Shown here: one piece after another, positions 1-10,958 of the stretch
How the letters are laid out: the number at the start of each line of letters is the position of its first letter
Position numbering within the stretch: position 1 is the stretch's first letter
Origin: Lingula anatina
Taxonomy: Eukaryota > Brachiopoda > Lingulata > Lingulida > Lingulidae
DNA length: 64,000 nt
Reading direction: 5' to 3'
NCBI RefSeq assembly: GCF_001039355.2
Contig: NW_019775930.1
Coordinates: forward strand, 100,385 to 164,384
Translations under genes and position numbers: made by a program
Notes under the pieces: model-generated
Databases searched by the model: none
What the model saw: only the letters and a program-made list of their open reading frames with translations
What the model was told of the DNA's origin: nothing

Positions 1-14
1 AAAAAAACTATATA

Positions 15-234
15 GTGCATCAACTGTTGAAGATTTTGCGCTTTATTGAAGATCTCTGTTACTCTTTGTACTTACCTAGCATGGGTAGCATTACATAACA
101 TGTCTGTTTTCATGCTACATTTTTGTGCATCAACTGTTGAAGATTTTGCGCTTTATTGAAGATCTCTGTTACTCTTTGTACTTACCTAGCATGGGTAGCA
201 TTACATAACATGTCTGTTTTCATGCTACATTTTT
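15..234. repeat. Exact 110-bp tandem duplication
   Basis: Positions 15-124 and 125-234 are two adjacent copies that I read as identical along their whole length, beginning GTGCATCAACTGTTGAAG. Absence of divergence means a very recent duplication or a false duplication made by the assembler. Each copy contains a good minus-strand splice-donor-like word (GTAAGT read on the minus strand), but no convincing exon surrounds it. Confidence 0.9.
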
Positions 235-586
235 TCTAAAACCACTGCAAGTGGAAATCATAAGAAACTGAGATGCTATTAGCAAGTGATGTTCAACACA
301 AAAAAATGGCCAGACAATGTATCCCTACCCAACGTGAATTCAAACGGGTTATTTTTTCTCACTAAATCTGAAAAAGATACAGAAATGAAAAAAAGGGAAA
401 AAATAAATATGTACACCTTAAGCTGATGATTCATTATTTTAAAGATCAATAAAATCAAACAGGGGTGATGATAAGAAATGAATCACCTTATCTAGAAAGG
501 TAATAAATCAAAACATATCTATGAAGAAGACCCAGTAAACATTTTCATATTTCTTATCTTTATCTTCTTCACTCTCTATTCCATAG
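235..586. other. Intron-like AT-rich sequence
   Basis: No repeat family, RNA gene or coding signal was recognised. The last 50 bases are strongly pyrimidine-rich and lead into a CCATAG acceptor-like site at 585-586. Confidence 0.5.
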
Positions 587-745
587 GTAAATACCAGTTA
601 TGCGGATAGGAAATTCAAATGCATTTGTTTACAATGCAAGCAACTCGTAAATCTGGCCCTCGCATGGCAGCTAAATAAACCAAACTCTAATTTTACTCAA
701 AGCATGAAAAAAATTGCTATCAAAAGACTATTAAAGATACTATAA
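587..745 (+). CDS. Candidate terminal exon, 52 codons, unknown product
   Basis: A long pyrimidine tract ends in an AG at 585-586. Directly after it, frame 0 stays open for 52 codons to a TAA at 743-745, while both other frames close within a few codons. The peptide begins VNTSYADRKFKC and has four cysteines close together. Few codons begin with G (about 13%), weaker than expected for real coding DNA, so this may be chance. No family is recognised. Confidence 0.18.
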   Translation, partial: VNTSYADRKFKCICLQCKQLVNLALAWQLNKPNSNFTQSMKKIAIKRLLKIL

Positions 746-1609
746 TGAAACAAAATATGCCCTCTCACACTGTATTCAGTCAAATTCAACTGCAACTGTT
801 TCCCTTTATGCAGCTGATGCGTAGGCACACAATAAAACTGCAGTCAAGTATAGAAATCGTGCTCAAGTACCAATACCATCAGAAAACACCATTACGGGCA
901 CAAAAAGCAGTATTTTTTTTATAAACCCTTATCCTCATTGAAGGCAATTAATCTGGCAATAATTGGTCGCAGGAGCACCATAGCGTGTCACTTATACACC
1001 CCAGGACTGAAGACCGACTCTCCGCAGTCAAAGGGCAATTTTTTTCACTGTTCTCCAGACAACAATACAACAATAACTCCCTCCGAGTTAGTAGCTGTCA
1101 ACTTGAGTCATTTTTTTAAAGGCTGTTTGCTGAAGCATTAAGATGGGGGTACAAGGGGTCACAGATAATAGGAAAAACATGCGACTGGAGTGTGCTGGCA
1201 ACACGTGTCTGACACGCGCCGCCTCTTGCTGAGGCCTGACAACGGAGCTGCAGGAAAGAAGACCAATTTTGTGGATTTTTCTGCGGAGCCTGACTTGCTC
1301 CTGCTACTGTTTCATGCTGATAGGTTTCTGATAGGGCATTGTTCATTTGTTTTTTCTTCAGAACTAAATATTTGTGATCAGTATGAGATTAGGCCTGCTG
1401 TATGGGAGACAGGTTTTTGTTGTGGGAGGTGACTTGCGTTTGTTTTACTGGATTTACCAAGTCATTTCTTTATGCACTTATTGTCAAAAATATTTTTTTC
1501 ATATATTTTGATGGGTATGTCTTTTAAGGACAAATTTAACATGAGGATAAAACAAAATCTTACTGTGGCATTTGAGGAATTCAAACCCAATCGGATTTAA
1601 TCTATTGTT
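746..1609. other. Noncoding, with a GC-rich patch near 1180-1320
   Basis: Mostly AT-rich sequence. The stretch around 1180-1320 is clearly richer in G and C than its surroundings and is open in more than one frame on both strands, which is expected from composition. It could be a regulatory patch or an old exon; nothing in it points to a family. Confidence 0.4.
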
Positions 1610-1905
1610 AGAAATAATCTGTTATACAGGTAAGGGGAGGAGGAAAAAGGTCACATTTCTTTTTATGAGGCAGAGAAATGACTGAGACATATCTGTGGTA
1701 TATTGTTTTTTTTATTTTTTTTATTTTTGTGGCATATTGGTAATAGAACCAGGCTTTTTGTGGCACATTAGTAAAAGCACAAGTTTTTAGAAATAATCTG
1801 TTATACATGTAATGGGGGAAGGGAAGGGTCACATTTCTTTTTATCAGGCAGAGAAATGACTGAGACACATCTGTGGCATACTGGTAACATAACCAGGTTT
1901 TTCTT
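1610..1905. repeat. Diverged tandem duplication, offset 179 bp
   Basis: The word GAAATAATCTGTTATACA and about 100 following bases (a GGTCACATTTCTTTTTAT core, then GCAGAGAAATGACTGAGACA) occur at 1611 and again at 1790. The copies differ by scattered substitutions, so the duplication is older than the exact one at the window start. The region between them is T-rich and repeats a GTGGCATATTGGTAA motif. Confidence 0.75.
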
Positions 1906-2248
1906 GCCATTGACAAAATCTCTTTCAACTGAACATGGTAAAAAACACCACTGTCAACTCTGAACAACATAAAAAACAAAAAATAATGATCTTTTTGAAA
2001 AGATAATAGACTTTCAAGAAATGAGTTACAATTTATAAAACAACAATCTGTTCACCCTGATACCTTCCTACTCACATCTACAGGCATGTTCATACCAGGA
2101 TTATATTAAGATTGAAAATTGACCTAATGACATCATCAAAAGACGTGAGACTACTTATACTCAAAAATCATTTGTCCATTCATAAAAAGGGGGTTCTGAT
2201 GCTATAGTCACATGGTGCTGGTGGGTGGATTGTGGGGGGTGTGGATTT

Positions 2249-2263
2249 GGGGGGGGGGGGGGG
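2249..2263. repeat. G15 homopolymer
   Basis: An uninterrupted run of 15 G in a GTGG-rich neighbourhood. It is one of about a dozen G or C runs of 11 or more in this AT-rich window. Confidence 0.9.
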
Positions 2264-2347
2264 AACCAAAGTGACTGTATGCTATATATTCAAAAAAATT
2301 AGTGTTTTCATATTATGTCTGGCGATAATAAGTATCTTTCTGGATCA

Positions 2348-2510
2348 GGGGCAGATCCAGAGCTTTTTTCTGACAGTCTTCCAAATTATATTTGTTGATC
2401 CCTTCTCCATTTTTGACCATCATCTGACAGAAAAAAATACATACCCGTCAGTATAAACTCGAAAATCTGACCATCTTCCGGGAGACCCAGAAGACGGCCT
2501 CAATCCACCC
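2348..2510 (+). mobile_element. Interspersed repeat, copy 1
   Basis: About 163 bp that reappear in inverted orientation at 24804-24968. Shared landmarks are GGATC close to one end, a run resembling TTTTTGACC followed by CTGACAGAAAAAAAT in the middle, and CAATCCACCC at the other end. Ends are GGGG and CCCC-like but do not form long inverted repeats. It is probably a short nonautonomous element; the superfamily is unknown. Confidence 0.65.
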
Positions 2511-3439
2511 TTATGAATATATTTCTGGATTAAATCATTTCTGGCATGAACATGTCTTAAAAGTCTGTTCACTATAGGTAAGGCAAAGGCTATTAAGAAA
2601 TGAAGTATATATGTTTAAGTTGATCAACTGTCGAGTGACTGTCACATCACTGACTGAAGAGACATTTAGGATAATTGTGTTCATTTTTTCTTTGCTTTCC
2701 TATAACTGCGAAGAATTCCATATTTATTCTGGACTAGAATTTTAGACAGGTGAGGTTGCATTATGATGGCTTCCTTCCTACCAATGGAATATTTTAGTGA
2801 AACTAATCACTTAAGGAATGAAAAAAAAATCCTAAAATAAAATAACACAAAAAAACAAAGGCCACAGGCTGCACATTATACGCTCGTGCATTTACTGACA
2901 AATTTCTAACCATGATATATTTCTGCTACAATGCGGCTTTTAATGTACACATTAGGATAAGGTTACATAGAATTGCCTTACCATATGGCCGTTCTCAATG
3001 AATTTATTTTTTCAATTTTTTTTTTAATTCAAAATTAAAAGTAACAATTACTCAAGTGCAGTGAAGCAGTGGCCATCAAAATGTAAAATAACTACTGACA
3101 AGGTTGTTTTAATGGCCTAAGCAGAAGTTAACTTCCATTTAAGTTTGCTGCTTGTTTCTTAATTTGATGATCTTAATTTCTTCAGGGTGGTCACAAAATG
3201 CGCACTCTTCACTGAACAATGATGACAACTATTAATATATACAATGTAATATCAATATTAACACAACATTTTGTACAAATCCTAAAAACAATTCAAGATA
3301 TTTTTTTAAAACTTTCACTTTCTACTGACAATAAGCCTCAAAATACTTATAAATTAACATTCACTGACACACAAACTAAAATTTCTTTATTCTCATTTTG
3401 TAGATTCTGATTCTATTTGGATACAAGTAAATATCTTAG
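2511..3439. other. Intron-like sequence
   Basis: AT-rich DNA with short A and T runs. A possible 36-nt plus-strand exon with donor GTGAGG near 2750 was seen but is too short to support. Nothing else was recognised. Confidence 0.4.
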
Positions 3440-3582
3440 GAATGCAGACACAACAGCCAGAACAGATCCTCACATCAAGTTGTCTGCGAGGATGAACTCC
3501 ACAATAACAGTGGGGCATCCAGAAATCCCAACAATTTCATGTTGGGATCAAAGAAAGTATTTCAACTGCTTGGTATCAGGGT
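3440..3582 (+). CDS. Candidate internal exon, unknown product
   Basis: After an AG at 3438-3439, one frame stays open for about 50 codons (to a TGA near 3594). The peptide begins NADTTARTDPHIKLS and contains CWDQRKYFNC. About a quarter of codons start with G and about two thirds with a purine, which is coding-like, and the segment is richer in GC than its flanks. The donor is weak: GTACGA after position 3580 or GTGAAA slightly later. The minus strand over the same bases is also partly open, so the strand is not certain. Confidence 0.28.
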
Positions 3583-3599
3583 ACGAGAGAGGGTGAAAA

Positions 3600-5437
3600 A
3601 ACAGTATGGAGCCTTACAAGATAACAGAAACTACAGGTACAAACACTTATTTTTTTTTACTTAGGGATACACAGAAAATATGAAAATGTTATATATAGTA
3701 TTTCGTTTTTGGACAAAAGGTTATTCTGACTTGTGGAAAAAAAAAACAGAATTATTTTCTAAAATCAACTTCTAAAATAGCATATTTTTTTCAGGATATT
3801 TAAGTTTTTAGATCTCCTTTTTATCATAAAAAAGTGCCAAAGACTTTTGTTAGCTGAATACCATCACAACCTATATGACTTTAAACCATCCAAGGGTTTT
3901 TTTTTCACTCCATCCATGTGCTCTATTAATCTTGACACAAACAGAGTCGTGTTTGTTTATTCTGTCTTGTAAACATAATTCTTCTTCCAGTGTGTATTAC
4001 CTCTCCTAAACATTTGCCCTGGAGGCTGTAACTTCATCCATACCACATCAACAAACAGACAAACTGGAACCAAAACTAAATACCAAATTTTAGACCAAAA
4101 CTTTATTCTTTTTTTTTTTTCCTTTTCAGATGGATAAAAAAACCTTCAAAATATCCGATCTATTCAACATATCACTTGTGCAATGCGGTGGTCCACAACC
4201 TGTCCTAAACAACCTCTTCCATCGTGAATAAAAAATAGACGCTAAATGCGGCAGGGTCCAACTTCCTGTTAAATGCCACACTAACTGTATCACTTTCCTG
4301 TGATAGCATCTCAAGATTAAGCACTTTTTCCAAATGAGTGCCTGTCGGCTACTATAAACAGTAGCATTTCACTCAGGTAAGAGAAATAACCAATGCAGTG
4401 ATAAAGCTTCAACTTTTGACATTCCTCTGGCTTGTCTATTATTCTGTTTATTATTCCTGTGCTCAAACTTGCTTTTGTTTGTTTATTCTTCTATTTATAT
4501 ATTCTGTCTATTATGTGTGCTATTCATTTTGCAAGTTAAAGATATATTATCTGTTTTTCTTATGGTATTCAAAGAGGTATATTTCTGAGTTATAAACTAT
4601 AAAATACAGGACTAAAAGAAAGTTTTGATTATTTAGTTATTTGGAAGACTTCTAATGTGATTTAAGTTGCAATCATTTAATTCATGACAAGTGAAACATT
4701 TCGTAATCAACCTGTCTTGAGTCAGACCACCACAGACTCCTAAATTATACCGAGTTTCTTATTTCAGTTTATAAAACGCCAAAGAAAATTTATTTTGCAC
4801 CTCCTTTTGCTTCTCAAAGTCATCAAAACAATGTCAAACAGTTACAGCAATTTTTCAAATCAATTTACAAAGGGAAAGGGTAAAACCCCCTGATAGTATA
4901 AATCTTGTGAAGTAAATAACTGTAGGCTGTCAGAAAACACTTTGCCCTTTAAAACAAACCGTACAAAAGGGGGAAAACGGTCTGTTTTTGGAATACCAGA
5001 CAGGTCAGTTGTGGTCAGCCAAGTATTTTGATTTACGGTCACTTCTACTTGACCTGCAGGACTATTAGTGCTTTATTCACTGAACTCTGGGCAATTCTTT
5101 TACTGTAAGACAAAATTCCAACAAAGCATGTATTACACCGTTATCTGAAAGCTTTTACTCTATTAAATTAAGTCAAAATATAAATAAAAAATAGCAGAAC
5201 TTTTTTTGTGAAGTTTAATTCTCCTTTCAAGTAAATATCTTTATTTTTTTTAAATCAATGCATGTCAGCAAGGAGACAAATTCGTTTTAAGTGCATATGA
5301 TTTTTTTGAAAATAAGTCACTTGCCTAATGTGCAAAGGAATCAGTTTGGTCATGTTTCCCGATTTCTTCCTACAGTAAGTAAAAGCCTAACATAAGCTCT
5401 AGTTGACAGTGAACCAGAAATTAGGCAGGTCATTTAC
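3600..5437. other. Intron-like sequence with a strong lone acceptor at 4129
   Basis: A long T run followed by CCTTTTCAG ends at 4129, a near-ideal plus-strand acceptor, followed by 33 open codons. Another good acceptor ends near 4003. Open frames on both strands make these ambiguous. A minus-strand open segment at 4860-5042 is protein-like but lacks a pyrimidine tract before its possible acceptor. No repeats of note. Confidence 0.35.
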
Positions 5438-5470
5438 CTGGGTTCTTGTATAGGTGCCCTTTTCGGTTGT
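5438..5470 (-). CDS. Possible 33-nt microexon
   Basis: On the minus strand a pyrimidine-rich tract ending CTGTGTTCTAG precedes 33 bases that end in CAG before GTAAATG, so both splice sites look good. The length is a multiple of three and all three frames are open, so it would insert 11 residues without a frame change. With no neighbouring exons identified, this is only a splice-signal observation. Confidence 0.2.
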
Positions 5471-5950
5471 CTAGAACACAGATTGAAAAAGATCTAGGGT
5501 CTATTTGACAAATGCAATTTTTAGATTATGATTGATGTTACAGATCTGTTGCTAAATTTCTGTGCATCTAAATAGCATCCTAAGAATGAAACCCATAAAA
5601 AGAAATAACTTATAGCTAACGAAGATCTCAAACATTTTTTTGTTGATATTTTTACTTTTCTGTAAGAAACTTTATTTTAGTTGATATAATTTTTTTCCAG
5701 ATGACTTAATATGGTAAAATGTATTATTTGTATATATATCATATTGTTCCCAATTTTATGTGCATTTTTCAAAACCAAGATTTGTCTTGCATTTTGTTTA
5801 CTTTTTCTAAAATCTTTATCTAATGGAAACTTAAACCTACTTAGCAATTGGCAAATTTTCTTTTTCACAAATAATAGAAAGAAGATGTGAAATGTCTAGG
5901 CAGAATAAAAGAAATGTACACAAATATAATGAATGTTTCTATAAACTTGC

Positions 5951-5973
5951 ATCTATCTATCTATCTATCTATC
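5951..5973. repeat. (ATCT)n microsatellite
   Basis: About six perfect ATCT units. Confidence 0.9.
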
Positions 5974-6535
5974 GCTTGCTGTGCAAGAGGGTTCACCATT
6001 TTCAGCATATTTGTCAGTATATAACTGCCTTACACTGCGCCTACCGTACACATATGGAGCGTAGTTATCTGGTTAAGAGTTGTAGTACTATACATGTGAC
6101 ATACTGATTGGAAGCAAAACTTCATTAAAAAGGTCTGCCCAAAATAACACAACTGTTGCTCCACGCAATCTAGTTCACCTAACGAGCTGGGAATGAGTTC
6201 CCAGACTCCAAAACAAATAACTCTTAATTGGTTAAGGTGGGAGCTGCTATGGCTGGCCTGAAAACCAAATGCATAACTAAATTTCAAGGCCTGCAGCACA
6301 AATGTTTTTCACTTTTGCCAGCATTATGTACTAAAGTTGCAGTCCGCATATTTGAGATGATTTCTTTTTTTGTACATCTCCCAAAACACTGGGCTCACTA
6401 CTGATGATGTATTAGCTATAAAGCAACATTTTCATGTTGTATTACGTTATCCACAATCAACTGAGATGATAACCCCAATAGTTCTTTCTGACCTGGAAAT
6501 TGTTTCATCCTAAAATATTAAATTGTACTTTTCAG

Positions 6536-6684
6536 AAACACTTAATAAGGAACAGGTGCCAACATGGTCTACCTCACAGTACCTGCAAGTCAACAGCAAT
6601 ACTGAGGATGAGTTTTGTCTAAACCTAACACTTACCAAATATCAGGCTACAAATTCTTCAATCAACTTAAAAGTTTGTTTCTCG
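6536..6684 (+). CDS. Candidate internal exon, 49 codons, unknown product
   Basis: The acceptor TTGTACTTTTCAG is followed by two bases and then 49 open codons, ending exactly at a TCG codon before a GTAAGA donor. The peptide is rich in N, T and S, contains two possible N-glycosylation sites (NLT and NSS), and ends in INLKVCFS. That composition suits an extracellular segment. Codon use is only weakly coding-like (about 16% of codons begin with G). No family was recognised with confidence. Confidence 0.33.
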
Positions 6685-7218
6685 GTAAGACTTTGAAATT
6701 TGCAATAGGAAAAAAAAAAACTTTTGTTTCAATTATAATGATATTTCCCTAAAATGTGTGAAGAGTTTGTGATAGAAAAGTCTAAAATGTATTTCCAAGA
6801 ATGTTTGAGTACATTCACATTTCAAGCTGTGTTTTGAGACGAAACAAAAACGGTAAGAGGAAATAATTCCGAAAAGAGAGAAATTTCAGGTTCTTGGTAT
6901 TTGTACCAAATTTTCTATACATATCGATATTGAAAGTTGTTGCTATAAAATCTGAGAAGCATAATATTCTACAAGATGTTTGAAATTTTTAGAAAACGTT
7001 GTAGAAAAATGAATCATACCACTTCAATAAAAAAAAGCAAATACATCATCTTACTTCTTTGTTTCTGATATGCATTTCTTTTAGACAATGAAAAAAATCT
7101 ACAAACATATCAAATCCTACAATTTATCACACTCTCACGTAAAGTGATTTAAAATTTCATTTACAGGCACCTCCCAAGATAAAATAAACCTACTGCCTAG
7201 ATGGGGAATTAAACATAC
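6685..7218. other. Intron-like sequence
   Basis: A strong plus-strand acceptor (TGCATTTCTTTTAG) ends near 7085 and is followed by about 20 open codons. Nothing else was recognised. Confidence 0.35.
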
Positions 7219-7250
7219 CTAATCATCCAAATATCTCTTGTCCTTCTTGG
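7219..7250 (-). CDS. Possible 32-nt microexon
   Basis: Minus strand: the acceptor TTTCTGCTTAACATAG precedes a 32-base segment that ends in ATTAG before an excellent GTATGT donor. Only one frame is open. It lies downstream of the terminal-exon candidate at 7487-7630 on the same strand, so the two would not fit one simple transcript. Confidence 0.17.
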
Positions 7251-7486
7251 CTATGTTAAGCAGAAATAACCATGATCCATTAACTTTGAAATACATACAG
7301 GCTTGATCCACTGTGGCGAGATCTCAATCTCATTCTCTCTGAAAAAAGCCTCAAGATGCTTCAAACAAAGTTCTCCTCTGACCATTTTCAATAAGTATTC
7401 CCCTCTCACCTCTGCTGCAATGAGAATTTCACCAAGAACCTCGATTTTTAATTAACATTACATCAATACAGGACAGGTGCGGGGCA

Positions 7487-7630
7487 TTAGATAAACCTTT
7501 TTTTATTTGGCAGGAGGTGTCGTGGTGTAAAATTTCCCACTGGCACGCTTTCTGTGGTCAAGTATTTTTCACAGTGCTGCCACTTCGTGGTTAGGAACTC
7601 GTGGATTTCTTTGTAGATGTCAAAGAAAGC
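7487..7630 (-). CDS. Probable terminal coding exon, unknown product
   Basis: The minus strand gives an acceptor (GATGTGGTTTCAG) directly followed, in phase 0, by 47 open codons and a TAA at 7487-7489. The peptide starts AFFDIYKEIHEFLTTKW and is rich in charged and aromatic residues, with a basic C-terminus. Twenty-five of 47 codons end in G or C, well above the roughly one-third GC of the surroundings, which supports real coding sequence. The upstream exons on this strand were not identified. I could not place the peptide in a family. Confidence 0.5.
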   Translation of the reverse strand, partial: AFFDIYKEIHEFLTTKWQHCEKYLTTESVPVGNFTPRHLLPNKKRFI

Positions 7631-7639
7631 CTGAAACCA

Positions 7640-9353
7640 CATCATCAATCTTTTTCATACGACTTCTAGCAATTTTCCACAAAGCCATCTGTCCTATTAC
7701 TTACAATGAATATCAATTCAGTGGAGAGAAAAAAAATCCATTGTTAAATAAATGATCATTTCAAAAAAAAAATTTTAACAATAGAATTCAACCATTATGT
7801 TTAATAAAAAGATGAATTGTGAGCTCAAATGCTTTTTGTTTTACTGACACAGAAATGAAATCATCAAATAAATCATATTGACAATAAAAATAATTCTGAA
7901 TTAATGTTTTAATAAGTAGTTTACCAACAAACAATCATAAAAAAAATTTTACGCAAAATAAATTCACCATAAAAAATCTCAACAATGTTTAATTGATTGG
8001 AACATAATATTTACAGGATTTTTTGGCCATGAATAGAGTCAAAATTGATATCATAAAATGAAAAAAAAAAGTTTACAACAGAAAAAGTGGTTAATTCACC
8101 ATATATAGTAAACCATGAGGCAAATACAATGGTAACTAAGATGGACAGACTGACATAGAAAAGAAAAGAGGAAAATAAAAGAGAAAGACTCAACCCAGCC
8201 ATAAAAAAAGAAGGAATGAGAAAAAAATCGGCATGATACCCAAATACTATGTGAAGGTAGCAGCTGCTTAAAAAAAAAAGAAAGAAGAGAAATACCACAA
8301 ACTCACAAGATCCCATAGTAGTGCCTCCTGCTTATCCTCTGGTGAAATAAAACTCTTAACCATGAAGGATAATAGGTATTTACTATTAGGGTCACAAAAA
8401 GCTCACAAAAATGGCAAAGGCATAACTCGAGCACAGAGCCAGCAGCGTATATACTCACAGAGCCAGGTGTAACTGACCACAAATTCGGTTGACTCACCGA
8501 TCAAACAGTTTTTACGAAGAGCACCTCAGCGTGGGCTTTAGTTTGAGAAAGAAAACCACCAACCCCAACAGCCCGTCTGTTTCTAATTTTTCTATCTCCA
8601 TGATCCCACCTACACATTACCAGGATCTCGACCACAAGGCCCTCCTTACAAGGCGTTATTACCACCATGTTTACTATACCCCTACTACTACATGGCAAGG
8701 TGTATGGCACCAGATGAATCAGAAGAGTGAAAAACCCAAACAAAAATATATATTTCAGTACCAGATCCCCAAAGGGCTCTTCCTTAATTGAAAAACCCTT
8801 GTTGTTTGCCTATTTATAGTATTTACCATTTCAGAAACTAAAACCAGCTCAAACGTCTAATTTCTTGACATTTTCACAAAGTTTTTTTTTTTCTTTTTGT
8901 TCATCTTTTTCTTTTTTTATGGAGGGGGGGGGGGGCAGATACTGAAATAAATCACCACAATTTAAAAAACAAAAAAATTGGTTAAAATTCCCCAAAGAAC
9001 AATTTAACATCACTTCAACTGCTGTTTGTCGCTTTCAACTTGTTTGACATTCATTTCAGTTTACCTGCGGTAACATGATATCTCCACCTGTATAGTAAGC
9101 CTGACACCTTCACCTTTTCTTTCTTTTTTTATTTGTCATGAATTTTCAACCTTCTTGAATATCTTGTTGGGTAACACGCACGATTGGTAATGCGAGAGTG
9201 CTCTTCTACGGCTCAGCTGTTTGCCTTTTAAAATCCTGTTCTCCCCTTTCATAAATCTCCGAATCTTTCAGTAGTGTTTTGAATGATACTCCTATTTAAC
9301 AATGGGAGTCAACAGAAGAAAAATATGATACCAATTTGATGTTTTAAATCCAT
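7640..9353. other. Intron-like sequence, GC-richer near 8400-8740
   Basis: AT-rich, with a low-complexity A-rich patch at 8050-8290 and a G12 run at 8924-8935. Around 8490-8545 the minus strand has an excellent GTGAGT donor and a pyrimidine-rich acceptor only 38 nt apart, but all three frames between them contain stops, so a coding exon is unlikely there. Confidence 0.4.
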
Positions 9354-9575
9354 CATTTTTTTTCCTTTTTTTTTATCTGTAGCAATCAAATTCAAGATTG
9401 AATAATTCTATATGTTTTCTACAAGGTTCATATTATTGTCTCATATATATATACTAGTATACTTTCATTTTTTTTCCTTTTTTTTATCTGTAGCAATCAA
9501 ATTCAAGATTGAATAATTCTATATGTTTTCTACAAGGTTCATATTATTGTCTCATATATATATACTAGTATACTT
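9354..9575. repeat. Near-exact 111-bp tandem duplication
   Basis: Two adjacent copies share everything from a T-rich start through ATCTGTAGCAATCAAATTC to ATATACTAGTATACTT, differing only in T-run length. As with the pair at 15-234, this is either very recent or an assembly duplication, and the unit length is almost the same. Confidence 0.88.
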
Positions 9576-9599
9576 AATTGACTTTTGGCGCGTTATTAT

Positions 9600-9965
9600 C
9601 TACACCAGAGTAAGCAAACAAAGACAGCAACAAAATCATTTTTTCTAAATTCCTGAAAAAACCTCAACACTGTAAAGTGGTTTTGGCTTTAGAAAATGGC
9701 TTTTGACTCTTTAAAGTTCAATGAATTAACATTAAAGGAGTTCACTTCAAAATTAGGCCTTAGTTTTTTCAGCCCATCTTTATTTTCATGAGAGATTTAT
9801 CAAACAAAGATAGCACCAAATTACTTTTCAAAAATATGAAAAATCTCAACACTGTCAAGTGGTTTTGAATTACAGAAAATGGCTTTTGGCTCTTAAAAGT
9901 CCAAAAAATTAACATAAAAGGAGTTCACTTCAAAGGTAGGCTTCAGTTTCTTTGTGAAATCTCAC
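9600..9965. repeat. Diverged tandem duplication, offset about 185 bp
   Basis: Landmarks recur in the same order: AAACAAAGACAGCA and AAACAAAGATAGCA (9616, 9801), CTCAACACTGT followed by AAGTGGTTTTG, AGAAAATGGCTTTTG, and AAAGGAGTTCACTTCAAA. Substitutions and small indels separate the two copies. Confidence 0.75.
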
Positions 9966-10162
9966 TGCTGATTAAAAAAGAAGAAATGAGAACAGAATAA
10001 ACTAGAATTTTCTATCTCTGTCTTGAATGATTTTTCATCTCGTCAATTCGCTTTTACTTCAAAGAAAACATAAATATTAATGTAGCAGCAAATGAATGTA
10101 AAAACATTTATTGATTGACATGCATACAAGAATTATTCCTGCATTTTTTAACATATGCACTA

Positions 10163-10176
10163 CTGCCACCTATTGC
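10163..10176 (-). promoter_or_regulatory. CTCF-like motif
   Basis: The minus strand reads GCAATAGGTGGCAG, which fits the core consensus CCASYAGRKGGCRS with two mismatches at the less critical left end. A lone motif of this quality could be chance. Confidence 0.25.
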
Positions 10177-10337
10177 TTTGTTTCTAATAAAACTCATTTC
10201 CGATGTCGAACATTTATCTGTAAGAATTACCTTGGCAAAACCTCTCCCTTCAATATCTTTAAGTCATCCAAAATGATATACTAGAACAAGCCGTTCCTTA
10301 TTACACAACATGCCATAATATTTCTTATTACATAGCT

Positions 10338-10350
10338 GTTGCTAGGAAAC
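10338..10350. promoter_or_regulatory. RFX X-box-like motif
   Basis: GTTGCTAGGAAAC is an imperfect palindrome of the X-box type (GTTGCT, one-base spacer, GGAAAC), the class of site bound by RFX factors at ciliary and neural genes. It lies 160 bp from a CTCF-like motif. Binding is inferred from sequence only. Confidence 0.35.
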
Positions 10351-10561
10351 CAATTTCTGAAGCACCTGGGAAAACTACAATAATAATAACCTTTGCATGT
10401 TTGAGCTTGTGCAAATGTGATATGGCTACTCTCTGTAGTAATTTGCTCTCCACAGTGCCATCATATTTGATTGCAAACTAACAGCTAGTCTACAACACCA
10501 GTTGGGCATTTTACCTAAAATATGGTCAATACACAGACAGTATGACAACAGCTTATTAACC

Positions 10562-10780
10562 TTATTGTACTGAGGGAACAATCAGTGTGTGACTGAATAA
10601 CACAATTTTAAAATCCTGTTCATTTGTTTCACAATGTTTTTTCTTTCTACCAAAGTCCCCATATTTTTTTCTTAAAATATCACAGGAATTAGTCATATTT
10701 TGGTTTAACTTTATAACATGTCTGAAGTAAGATTTACTTAATTTTTCTTCATCTATTTGCTCTTTCCAGGTGGGTTTTCT
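10562..10780 (-). CDS. Weak coding-like open segment
   Basis: About 70 minus-strand codons are open to a TAA at 10562, following a T-rich tract and an AAAG that could serve as an acceptor. The peptide has a lysine-rich stretch beginning KPTWKEQIDEEKLSKS. The plus strand over the same place has a strong acceptor (TTTGCTCTTTCCAG) and a short open segment with its own donor, so the two strands compete and neither can be trusted. Confidence 0.15.
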   Translation of the reverse strand, partial: RKPTWKEQIDEEKLSKSYFRHVIKLNQNMTNSCDILRKKYGDFGRKKKHCETNEQDFKIVLFSHTLIVPSVQ

Positions 10781-10941
10781 TTGACAAAAAAAAACTCCCA
10801 GAGTTACAGGTGCAGTGGTCACTGTACCACAGATCCTGAGTCAAACCTCTTCGGAATCCAACCATCACATAGGATAGCAGTCTCAGATAAAAATACATAG
10901 GTCACTTGTAAAGTGCAAAATAAATACACATTATATTTTCT

Positions 10942-10958
10942 CCCCCCCCCCCCCCCCC
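10942..10958. repeat. C17 homopolymer
   Basis: The longest C run in the window, after a TATATTTTCT stretch. Confidence 0.9.

Noticed and set aside
3500-3580. A minus-strand reading over the candidate exon at 3440 that ends in a tidy hydrophobic C-terminus
   Set aside because: A stop lies just upstream and no acceptor lies between it and the open part.
8489-8545. A 38-nt minus-strand segment with a superb GTGAGT donor and a pyrimidine-rich acceptor
   Set aside because: All three frames contain stops, so it cannot be an internal coding exon; an untranslated exon is possible but unsupported.
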